Source: Flavobacterium sp.
Lineage (GTDB): Bacteria; Bacteroidota; Bacteroidia; Flavobacteriales; Flavobacteriaceae
Reading direction: 5' to 3'
Assembly: GCA_019105125.1 (NCBI GenBank)
Contig: JAHRWO010000027.1
Location: 1 to 6,139 of the forward strand
DNA length: 6,139 nucleotides
A program made the translations under genes and the position numbers. The notes beneath the pieces are model-generated. The model worked only from the letters and a program-made list of their open reading frames with translations, did not search any database and was not told where the DNA came from. Shown piece by piece: positions 1 to 5,703 of this stretch (its first letter is position 1; each line of letters begins with the position of its first letter).

Positions 1-210
1 ATTGGAATAGGAATTTTTGCTTACGGATTGGCTTATTTCTTAGTTCATGATATCTTTATTCACCAACGCTTTAAGTTGTTTAGAAATGCCAATAATCGCT
101 ATGCGAGAGCTGTTAGAAGAGCTCACAAAATGCATCACAAACATATTGGAAAAGAACATGGCGAATGTTTCGGAATGTTAATCGTTCCTTTAAAATACTT
201 TAAAAACTAA
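1..210 (+). CDS. crtZ: Beta-carotene hydroxylase (CrtZ family), 3' part only
   Basis: The frame is open from base 1 and gives the last 69 residues of a di-iron membrane hydroxylase; the start lies outside the window. Visible signatures are an HX4H motif (HDIFIH, residues 16-21 of the fragment) followed by Q-R-F, then RAHKMHHKH with an HX2HH motif (residues 42-46), and a GECFG segment near the C-terminus. In bacterial CrtZ these His residues bind the iron pair that adds hydroxyl groups at C3/C3' of beta-carotene to make zeaxanthin, the yellow pigment of many flavobacteria. The family is usually about 150-170 aa, so somewhat more than half is missing on the left. The hydrophobic stretch before HDIFIH is the end of a membrane helix. 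An in-frame TTG at 28 is an internal Leu codon, not a start. The gene probably belongs to a carotenoid cluster further left and is followed at once by a strong terminator. Confidence 0.88.
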   Translation: MGIGIFAYGLAYFLVHDIFIHQRFKLFRNANNRYARAVRRAHKMHHKHIGKEHGECFGMLIVPLKYFKN

Positions 211-237
211 AAAATCCCGCAGCTGCGGGATTTTTTT
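211..237. terminator. Perfect-palindrome intrinsic terminator after crtZ, likely bidirectional
   Basis: The arms AAAATCCCGC (211-220) and GCGGGATTTT (225-234) flank the loop AGCT, and T7 follows on the plus strand (231-237). The hairpin starts at the base after the crtZ stop codon. The A-run at 209-214 supplies a T-run on the minus strand, so it could also stop transcripts from the DUF4252 gene that ends at 299. It separates two convergent units. Confidence 0.9.
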
Positions 238-298
238 ATTTCAAATCTATACACTTTATGATTGACTACATTTTGTGATAATCATCTAAATTTAAGTA

Positions 299-826
299 TT
301 ATTTTTTTGATGCTTTTTTCAAATCATCTCCACCTGGTAAATTCATTTTTTCAGTTAACATAGAAATTTCTTCTAAACTAAAATTTCCTATTAAAGATAA
401 AACTACAGTTCCAGCATCTTTTACATTGGAACCTTCAATAAACATAAGAAGTTCTCTAATAGTAGTTTCATTCGCTACAGATTTTACAAAAATCTTTACA
501 TTCTTACCATCACCACTAGTCCGCATTAATTCTTCTAATGGATTCGATTTCAAGTAACTGTTTACAGATGCCTTCATATCTGCACCTATTTTTGTATTAC
601 TCGTGGTGAACACTTTCAAATTATCTAATTTCTTTAGCAAATTCATGTATTGTTGCATTTCTTTGTCTTTTGCATCTACTTTTACTTTGCTCATCATTTC
701 GAACATTTTCTTATTCACAACAACCGAAGTAACTCCCTCTCTATCTTCGAATTTATCAAAAACTCCTTGTGCAAAAGATATAGTTGAAATCATTAAAAAA
801 ACTATGACTACTACTAAATTTTTCAT
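299..826 (-). CDS. DUF4252 domain protein, secreted
   Basis: This 175-aa protein has a clear signal peptide (hydrophobic core at residues 4-17, ending SISFA before Q20), so the mature form is periplasmic or surface exposed. The rest matches the layout I know for the Bacteroidota DUF4252 family: an early FDKFEDREGV-type segment (residues 23-32), a Lys-rich helical middle (45-70), an LKVFTT strand (70-74), and a late segment with repeated hydrophobic strands (112-150) before a charged tail ending in KKASKK. Function is unknown. In flavobacteria such genes tend to lie downstream of an ECF sigma factor and a small membrane protein, which suggests a cell-envelope stress unit. Here it follows the 93-aa gene with a gap of 7 nt, so the two are surely co-transcribed. 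The ATG at 826 is chosen because it gives the signal peptide directly. Confidence 0.85.
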   Translation of the reverse strand: MKNLVVVIVFLMISTISFAQGVFDKFEDREGVTSVVVNKKMFEMMSKVKVDAKDKEMQQYMNLLKKLDNLKVFTTSNTKIGADMKASVNSYLKSNPLEELMRTSGDGKNVKIFVKSVANETTIRELLMFIEGSNVKDAGTVVLSLIGNFSLEEISMLTEKMNLPGGDDLKKASKK

Positions 827-833
827 TTTTTAA

Positions 834-1115
834 TTATTTAAAAATTATTTTTTTTGTTTTTTCATACTCTTCTAAATATACTACACTTTCCATGCCAAAA
901 TTAACTTGCTCTGAAACCATTAATAAGGCTTTTTGAGTTGCTAAGAAAGCTTCTTCAGGATTATCAAATGTACCTAAATCATCCGACTTGTGTTGAGAAG
1001 GACAAAAAAAGAACGCGACCAATATCAAAGTTATAACAAAACTTAATGTGATTCCTATCCATTTGTAAAAATTTCGTTTATTAGGTTGTAGTAAAAAATT
1101 GGGTACGATTTTCAT
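834..1115 (-). CDS. Small single-pass membrane protein upstream of DUF4252, possibly shortened
   Basis: The product is 93 aa. It has a short basic N-terminus, one strong membrane helix (about residues 19-37) and an acidic soluble tail (residues 45-93) containing LGTFDNPEEAFLATQKAL and GMESVVYLEEYEKTK. I recognise this tail from hypothetical proteins encoded between an ECF sigma factor gene and DUF4252 genes in Flavobacterium. There it usually ends a longer protein of anti-sigma-like layout, with a cytoplasmic N-terminal part of roughly 50 or more residues. That N-terminal part is nearly absent here. An in-frame TAA lies two codons before the ATG, so the start cannot be moved upstream. The gene may be a naturally short member or a remnant whose sigma-binding region has been lost. 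I see no clear promoter in the 200 bases upstream. Confidence 0.7.
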   Translation of the reverse strand: MKIVPNFLLQPNKRNFYKWIGITLSFVITLILVAFFFCPSQHKSDDLGTFDNPEEAFLATQKALLMVSEQVNFGMESVVYLEEYEKTKKIIFK

Positions 1116-1246
1116 TTCTTAAGTGTATTAGATTAATCAAATGTTGATTTCTATTAAATTGTTTAGTATTATTTTAATATCAAAAAACTTTGAAAAAAGA
1201 TTCCATGATATAAACAAAACGGATTTAATTTTTTTCCAAAGTGGCA

Positions 1247-1277
1247 TTTCCCTCAATACGAAAGTAATTTAATTTTG
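1247..1277 (+). promoter_or_regulatory. Bacteroidota-type promoter of the S41 peptidase gene
   Basis: TAATTTTG at 1270-1277 matches the -7 consensus TAnnTTTG exactly. Nineteen bases upstream is TTTC (1247-1250), one base off the -33 element TTTG. Transcription would start near 1282-1284, leaving a leader of about 35 nt before the ATG at 1318. No start site has been measured; this rests on the motif and its spacing. Confidence 0.6.
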
Positions 1278-1317
1278 TTACAAAAAGAAATGTATTTATC
1301 TTTATGAAAAAAAGTAT

Positions 1318-2721
1318 ATGAAAAGATTTGGCATTGTTTTATTAGCGCTACTTTTTGCTCAAAGTATCATACAATGTTCTGACGACTTTGATGACAACCC
1401 TTCCTTTGGTTCTGTAAATAATTTTATTTGGAAAGGATTAAACCTTTATTATTATTGGCTTCCCGATTCTCCAGACTTAGCCGACAATCGCTTCGATACT
1501 AGAACTGATTATGAAAATTTCATCAATTCTTTTAACACTCCTGAATCCTTATTCAATCACCTGCTGGTTGACCAAAATATCGATCGTTATAGTGTTATTT
1601 TTTCTGATTATAATGCTTTGGAACAAGCTTTAAGCGGCACTCAAAAAAGCAATGGAGTTGACTACGAACTTAGATACAAACAAGGAAGCACTACAGAATT
1701 ATTTGGTTGGGTGCGTTATATCCAACCCAATTCAGATGCCGCAACAAAAAATATACAAAGAGGTGATATCTTTTATGCAGTAAACGGAATTTCGTTGAAC
1801 ACCGCTAACTATACCAACTTATTAAATCAGGATAACTACACTTTAAATTTAGCCAATTTTGATAATGGAGCAATAACTCCAAATGGAAATTCAGTTTCCT
1901 TAACCAAAACAAATTACTCCGAAAATCCAGTTTATATTAAAAAAGTGATTGTTCAAGGGACAAAAAAAATTGGATATTTAATGTACAATGGGTTTTATGG
2001 ACAATATGAAAATGAGCTTAACAATGCTTTTGGTTTTTTTCGCTCGGAAGGAATTACGCACTTTGTTTTAGACCTTCGTTACAATTCGGGTGGTTCGGTA
2101 AATACGGCAACTCGCTTAGCTAGTATGATTACAGGACAATTCAATAATCAAATTTTTGCCAAACAACAATGGAATACTAAAATAGAAAACCTAATCAATA
2201 ATCCCGAACAATTGCTAAACCGATTTACCAACTCAATAGCAAACGGAAGCGCCATCAATCATTTAAATTTAGATAAAGTTTATGTACTAACCACCAAACG
2301 TTCGGCTTCTGCAAGTGAGTTGGTAATAAATGGTCTGAAACCTTACATCAACGTAATTCAAATTGGGGATATGACAGCTGGAAAAAACGTGGGCTCTATT
2401 ACGCTTTATGATTCACCAACTTTCAGAAAACAAAATATAAATCCAACTCATAAATACGCTATGCAACCTATTGTATTGAAAATCGCAAATAACAACGACT
2501 TTAGTGATTACACCAATGGATTATCACCAAACGTAAGCCAGTTAGAAAATCTAGGAAACTTAGGTGTTTTGGGTAACGAGACCGAGCCTCTTTTAAATAC
2601 GGCTTTGAACTACATCAACACTAATGGTAGAACTTCGCAAAGAATACCAAACATAGTATTTAATCATTTTGAAGATTGTAAATCCATGCGTTTATTTGGA
2701 GACGAAATGTATTTAGATTAA
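1318..2721 (+). CDS. S41 family peptidase, lipoprotein (C-terminal processing type)
   Basis: This 467-aa serine peptidase has the S41 layout. A lipoprotein signal peptide runs to Cys20 (SIIQC, a loose lipobox), and the acidic stretch SDDFDD directly after Cys20 resembles the Bacteroidota lipoprotein export signal, which suggests display on the cell surface. A helical N-terminal domain follows (IWKGLNLYYYW, 37-47), then a PDZ-like part (about 130-175, with RGDIFYAVNGISL at 148-160). The protease fold carries DLRYNSGG (252-259), RSASASE (328-334) with nucleophile Ser331, and GK with Lys356. The Ser-to-Lys gap of 25 residues is the one in E. coli Prc (Ser430/Lys455), so the Ser-Lys dyad is intact. 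The position four after the Lys, Gln in Prc, is Ser360 here. The substrate is unknown; related enzymes trim unstructured C-termini. The gene stands alone with its own promoter and terminator. Confidence 0.92.
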   Translation: MKRFGIVLLALLFAQSIIQCSDDFDDNPSFGSVNNFIWKGLNLYYYWLPDSPDLADNRFDTRTDYENFINSFNTPESLFNHLLVDQNIDRYSVIFSDYNALEQALSGTQKSNGVDYELRYKQGSTTELFGWVRYIQPNSDAATKNIQRGDIFYAVNGISLNTANYTNLLNQDNYTLNLANFDNGAITPNGNSVSLTKTNYSENPVYIKKVIVQGTKKIGYLMYNGFYGQYENELNNAFGFFRSEGITHFVLDLRYNSGGSVNTATRLASMITGQFNNQIFAKQQWNTKIENLINNPEQLLNRFTNSIANGSAINHLNLDKVYVLTTKRSASASELVINGLKPYINVIQIGDMTAGKNVGSITLYDSPTFRKQNINPTHKYAMQPIVLKIANNNDFSDYTNGLSPNVSQLENLGNLGVLGNETEPLLNTALNYINTNGRTSQRIPNIVFNHFEDCKSMRLFGDEMYLD

Positions 2722-2723
2722 AA

Positions 2724-2753
2724 AAAGAGGGCCATAGCCCTCTTTCTCTTTTT
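2724..2753. terminator. Bidirectional intrinsic terminator between the S41 gene and btuB
   Basis: A perfect 9-bp stem, AAAGAGGGC (2724-2732) with GCCCTCTTT (2737-2745), closes a CATA loop. On the plus strand it is followed by CTCTTTTTATT. On the minus strand it is followed by a T7 tract, formed by the A-run just after the S41 stop codon. It sits 2 nt after the stop of one gene and 13 nt past the stop of the other, so it can end both convergent transcripts. Confidence 0.9.
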
Positions 2754-2758
2754 ATTAT

Positions 2759-4699
2759 TTAAAACAGAAAATTTAATCCCAATTTAAAATTTCTTCCTCT
2801 AGAATTATAACCTATAACTTCCTGAAAATCTTCATTCAAAATATTAGTTACAGTACCAAAAATATGGAAACGATTTGGCAATAATTCATATGAAATATTC
2901 GAATTAACCAACTGATAAGCGGCTAAATTAACAGCTTGCGTTGCCCAAATATTCGAATCGTAATATGCGTCACTTCTTTGATCTACATATTGATAGTTAA
3001 TTCCGAAAGTTCCTCTTTTGAATTTGTAATTCAAATCGATATTTGCTTTGTGCTTTGGAATTAAACGGTTTAATTGTTCTTCAACTTGGGTAAACGTATA
3101 ATTTCCACCAATATTGAAACGTTCTGATAAGGTATAACGGACGCTTGTTTCTATTCCTTTTGCATGGTAAGTTCCGTCGATGTTGATATAATTTGAAGCA
3201 AACGTTATTGGATCTGTAAAAAATCCGAACGTGTTTTCTTCTTCACGATAAAAACCAACCGCATTAATCGTTAATTTTTTATCCAATAATTGCGATTCGA
3301 AACCAAATTCTGCCGTAGCATTTTCTTCTGGAGTTAAGTCTAAATTCCCGTAAGGACCATATAATTGGTATAAACTTGGCGTGATGAAAGCTGTGCTATA
3401 AGAAGCTAAAATTTTTAAAGGTAAATTTTCAAACGAATAACTCGGATTGAAATTATAAACTATTTGATTTCCGTATTCGCTATGGGTGTTGAAACGAGCT
3501 CCAGCATTTACATTCAAACCAAAATCCGAATTATAAACAACTGTTGCATACGGATCTAATAAATTGAACTTAGCATTTTGTTTGATAACATCTACTACTC
3601 CATTCGTGTTTTGCGTCATATCAAAATACTGATATTGCGCACCTAAAACTAAATATACTTGATTGCTGAAATTGTATTTATTGAAAGCATCAATCGAAGC
3701 ACTTCTACCCGAATAATTGTAATTATCAATGGTTCCCGACCACGAATTTGAAATATTTAAAACTCTATCAATAGTTGAAGCACCTGCATTTATAGCAAAT
3801 TCTCCTTTATTGTATTTATATTTTGGTAAGAATCCAATTCTGAACTGTTCCGAAAAACTATTGTTATTTAAATCGTCCGCATTAGCGATAATTCCGTCAA
3901 AAGAATTGTCAAATGTATTTTTGATACGGTCGTAATTACCGAAAAATTCAAAGCTCAATTTATCATTTGCTTTGAAACCAATTTTTTGCAATACATTCAC
4001 TCTCGAAAATATATCTTCTTCAAAGTTTTCTCCTGCAGCTTCCGACATACCTTTAGTTTCCGTACTATTTAAAGTCGTCATATACGAAACTTTATTGATA
4101 GTTCCGTTTACCGATAATCCTTGATTGAAATCTTGTGCACTCGTTTTTGAAGTTTCCGAAGTATTTTGCGTTCCCATATTGATGTACGCATTTCCTGAAA
4201 TTTCCTTTTTAGCCGATTTTTTCAAAGTAATATTGATAACTCCAGTAGCTGCTCCAGTTCCGTATAACGTACTCGAAGCGCCTTTCATAACTTCAATTTT
4301 CTCAATTTGTTCTACAGGAATCAAACGCAAATCATATTCGATATTAATTCCTGAAGCATCAGAAACAGGAACACCATCAATGTAAATAGCCACTTGACGA
4401 TTGCGACCACCACGAATGTAATAACCTAAGTTTTTTCCATTAAATGATTGATTTCCGTTGATCTCAACTCCAGCAACCTGACTCAATACATTAGCTAAAT
4501 TTTGACCTTTTTTAGCTTCTAAGTCTTGCGCGGTAATCACTTCAATAATTTTACCTGATTTTTCTTTGCTTTGCGCAAATTTTGTGTCGGAAACGACAAC
4601 TTCTTTTAAATTAGTAACTTTTAGCGTATCTGATTCTTGAGCATACGCAAAAGCAGTAGCTAGTGTAAATACACTTAAGCCAATAAACTTTTTGTTCAT
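2759..4699 (-). CDS. btuB: TonB-dependent outer-membrane receptor, BtuB-type cobalamin transporter
   Basis: The 646-aa product has a signal peptide (residues 1-20, AYA then QES), a TonB-box-like stretch LKEVVVSD (31-38), and a plug domain (about 45-160) with GYYIRGGRNRQVAIYIDGVPV (92-112), IEKIEVMKGASSTLYGTGA (132-150) and GVINITLKK. A 22-strand-type barrel follows, ending in an aromatic residue (LGLNFLF), as outer-membrane assembly requires. E. coli BtuB is 614 aa, so the length fits. The B12 assignment comes mainly from the cobalamin riboswitch in its leader: the fold alone would only say TonB-dependent receptor. It should bring B12 or other corrinoids into the periplasm using TonB energy. 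I chose the ATG at 4699 because it gives a normal signal peptide; in-frame starts further up (TTG 4762, ATG 4756) lie inside the riboswitch switching region and would bury the signal. Confidence 0.9.
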   Translation of the reverse strand: MNKKFIGLSVFTLATAFAYAQESDTLKVTNLKEVVVSDTKFAQSKEKSGKIIEVITAQDLEAKKGQNLANVLSQVAGVEINGNQSFNGKNLGYYIRGGRNRQVAIYIDGVPVSDASGINIEYDLRLIPVEQIEKIEVMKGASSTLYGTGAATGVINITLKKSAKKEISGNAYINMGTQNTSETSKTSAQDFNQGLSVNGTINKVSYMTTLNSTETKGMSEAAGENFEEDIFSRVNVLQKIGFKANDKLSFEFFGNYDRIKNTFDNSFDGIIANADDLNNNSFSEQFRIGFLPKYKYNKGEFAINAGASTIDRVLNISNSWSGTIDNYNYSGRSASIDAFNKYNFSNQVYLVLGAQYQYFDMTQNTNGVVDVIKQNAKFNLLDPYATVVYNSDFGLNVNAGARFNTHSEYGNQIVYNFNPSYSFENLPLKILASYSTAFITPSLYQLYGPYGNLDLTPEENATAEFGFESQLLDKKLTINAVGFYREEENTFGFFTDPITFASNYINIDGTYHAKGIETSVRYTLSERFNIGGNYTFTQVEEQLNRLIPKHKANIDLNYKFKRGTFGINYQYVDQRSDAYYDSNIWATQAVNLAAYQLVNSNISYELLPNRFHIFGTVTNILNEDFQEVIGYNSRGRNFKLGLNFLF

Positions 4700-4837
4700 T
4701 TTAAGGTTAATAAAAATTTTAATAAAATTGGGGAGAAAAGCACAGAATTTACCCATACTCAAACTTTTTTTCCCGAAAGTTTGTTACTCAACGAATATGG
4801 CAGGTCTCCTGGCTTGCGTCTTGTTATAAACCTTCCC

Positions 4838-4910
4838 ATCGAAAGTTAGAAATTAGAAGTTAGAAGTTAGAAATTTTCTAAATTCAGAATTCTTAATTCT
4901 AAATTAACAA
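4838..4910. repeat. AT-rich palindromic repeat in the riboswitch arm between CCACTG and GGGAAGG
   Basis: This 73-nt arm is normally a short hairpin. On the plus strand it holds four tandem 7-mers of the form (G/A)TTAGAA (4845-4872). Then comes a partly complementary stretch with TTTCTAA, AGAATTCT and TTCTAAATT (4873-4904), so the whole can fold as a long imperfect hairpin. The folded arm would keep the riboswitch core together. Similar TTAGAA-type simple repeats are, from memory, scattered between genes in flavobacteria, which suggests a repeat inserted or expanded inside the element. Confidence 0.75.
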
Positions 4911-4968
4911 CAGTGGTAATGTAGATAATAACAAGCTTTGTAGCTTACAGTTGCGGGTACAGCTCAAG

Positions 4969-5048
4969 ATTTTTGATTTTAGATTGATGATTTTAGATTT
5001 CAGAATAACTTCAAAAATCTTAAATCCTTAATCAATAGTCATCAATCA
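4969..5048. repeat. AT-rich palindromic repeat expanding the P4 loop of the riboswitch
   Basis: In ordinary cobalamin riboswitches the loop closed by P4 is about ten bases (GGUGAAAAUCC type). Here the P4 pair CAAG/CTTG encloses 80 nt. On the minus strand GATTGATGA near one end matches TCATCAATC nearer the other end. Inside these, GATTT-A-AGATTT can pair with AAATCT-A-AAATC around a short loop. The insertion is therefore itself a long hairpin that would stack on P4. Its composition (repeated ATTTTAGATT / AATCTAAAATC) differs from the sequence in the other arm. Confidence 0.75.
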
Positions 5049-5108
5049 CTTGATTCCCTTTTAATGTTGTTTTGAAAAAAATCAGAAACAACAACCAAAA
5101 TTCGAGGG

Positions 5109-5138
5109 CAAAGGTATTCTTTTTTTACAAGAATGCAA
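5109..5138 (-). promoter_or_regulatory. btuB promoter, near-ideal Bacteroidota type
   Basis: On the minus strand TTG (5138-5136), exactly 19 nt of spacer, then TACCTTTG (5116-5109) match both the -33 and -7 consensus. Transcription would start around 5103, only a few bases before the first conserved part of the riboswitch, giving a leader of about 400 nt to the ATG at 4699. The tight fit between promoter and riboswitch supports both calls. Confidence 0.82.
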
Positions 5139-5149
5139 TTCAAAATTAA

Positions 5150-5157
5150 TATCTTTG
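5150..5157 (+). promoter_or_regulatory. Putative -7 element of the TonB-like gene, divergent from the btuB promoter
   Basis: TATCTTTG matches TAnnTTTG exactly and lies 26 nt before the ATG at 5184, giving a leader of about 20 nt. No good TTG is found 19 nt upstream: that position is inside the btuB spacer and reads CAA. It overlaps an 8-bp inverted repeat, AATTCAAA (5137-5144) and TTTGAATT (5154-5161), which also covers the btuB -33 region. Confidence 0.5.
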
Positions 5158-5183
5158 AATTCATAAAACTAATTCTATTCTAA

Positions 5184-5702
5184 ATGAGAACTTTACTACT
5201 ATTACTATTCATTTGTAATTTTACTTTTTCACAAACCAAAAGAGAAGAAAAAACTGAAAAACCTCACACCCCTATAGAGATTAAAGTAGGAGATCATTAT
5301 CCAACTGAAGAAAAAATTGTTACAGAAGAATTTATTGATGAAACTATTCCTTTTCCAGTAGTAGAACAAATTCCATTATTTAAAAATTGTAAAACCATAG
5401 AGAAGAAAGATCAAATGAATTGTTTTTATGATGAAATGGAAAAACATGTAAAAAAACATTTAAAATATCCAAAAGAAGCAAAAAAAAACAATATTGAAAG
5501 TAGAGTAAGTGTCCATTTTGAGATTGATAAAAATGGTAAAGTAACTAATATTCAAGCCAGAGGTAAACAAACTGAGTTTAAATCCCTTTTTGAAGAAGAA
5601 GCTAAACGAATTATTAGTTTATTACCTGATTTCATTCCTGCAACACAAAGAAAAAAACCTGTTGTAGTTAAATATGCTATTCCAATTAATTTTAAATTAT
5701 AA
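5184..5702 (+). CDS. TonB C-terminal-domain protein with a cleavable signal peptide
   Basis: The 172-aa product starts with a signal peptide (hydrophobic LLLLLFI core, cleavage probably after S16 in FTFSQ). A charged Glu/Lys/Pro-rich linker follows (about 18-57), then a TonB-type C-terminal domain (about 58-172): PVVEQIPLFKNC (58-69), C80, HLKYPKEAKKNN (92-103), SRVSVHFEIDKNGKVTNIQA (106-125) and a last strand VVKYAIPINFKL. The YP-EA, V-V-F-ID-NG-V and final VP/IP-I-F pattern is typical of Bacteroidota TonB-like proteins. It lacks the uncleaved membrane anchor of a true TonB, so it cannot contact ExbB/ExbD in the usual way and may instead be an accessory periplasmic protein. Cys69 and Cys80 could form a disulfide. 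It is divergent from btuB, with promoters back to back, so a role with that receptor is possible but unproven. Confidence 0.82.
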   Translation: MRTLLLLLFICNFTFSQTKREEKTEKPHTPIEIKVGDHYPTEEKIVTEEFIDETIPFPVVEQIPLFKNCKTIEKKDQMNCFYDEMEKHVKKHLKYPKEAKKNNIESRVSVHFEIDKNGKVTNIQARGKQTEFKSLFEEEAKRIISLLPDFIPATQRKKPVVVKYAIPINFKL

Positions 5703-5703
5703 C

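Larger units (their letters stand above)
4760..5100 (-). promoter_or_regulatory. Cobalamin riboswitch (B12 element) in the btuB leader
   Basis: Read on the minus strand, the conserved parts occur in order. P2 is AAACAAC/GTTGTTT in DNA terms (5086-5092 with 5066-5072). AAAGGGAATC runs down to 5052. P4 is CAAG/CTTG (5049-5052 with 4965-4968). P5 and L5 are AGCTG-TACCCG-CAACT (4949-4964), followed by GTAAGC, a P6 hairpin region, CCACTG (4911-4916), GGGAAGG (4831-4837) and the B12 box AAGCCAGGAGACCTGCC (4799-4815). A downstream hairpin, CAAACTTT/AAAGTTTG (4760-4783), has loop CGGGAAAA. Its CGGG is complementary to CCCG of L5 (4954-4957), as expected for the L5-L13 kissing loop that forms when B12 binds. 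The expected effect is less btuB expression when B12 is plentiful. No strong U-tract follows P13, so control of translation is more likely than termination, but this is inference. Two arms are abnormally long and are listed separately. Confidence 0.93.

Noticed and set aside
603..833. Open frame on the plus strand opposite the DUF4252 gene
   Set aside because: It is antisense to a well supported secreted protein and shows no family signature; its hydrophobic look comes from the reversed AT-rich codons.
1116..1246. Remnant of a sigma factor gene or a promoter for the 93-aa gene
   Set aside because: No minus-strand frame with sigma-like residues is visible, and the nearest -7-like match (AACATTTG, 1145-1138) misses a key base and has no TTG at the right distance.
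3729..3935. Plus-strand open frame inside btuB
   Set aside because: Shadow of the receptor barrel in another frame, without recognisable motifs or start context.
4125..4385. Plus-strand open frame inside the btuB plug region
   Set aside because: Shadow frame opposite conserved plug motifs; no independent support.
4700..4762. Upstream in-frame extension of btuB starting at TTG 4762 or ATG 4756
   Set aside because: It lies in the P13/expression-platform part of the riboswitch and would place 21 extra residues before a normal signal peptide.
4760..4783. Hairpin downstream of the B12 box as an intrinsic terminator
   Set aside because: The stem is AT-rich and is followed by GAGTATGGG on the minus strand, not a T-run; the loop complementarity to L5 makes P13 the better reading.
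4799..5100. A mobile element or CRISPR array suggested by the direct repeats
   Set aside because: The repeats are short, AT-rich and confined to two arms of a recognisable riboswitch, with no spacer pattern, transposase or target duplication seen.
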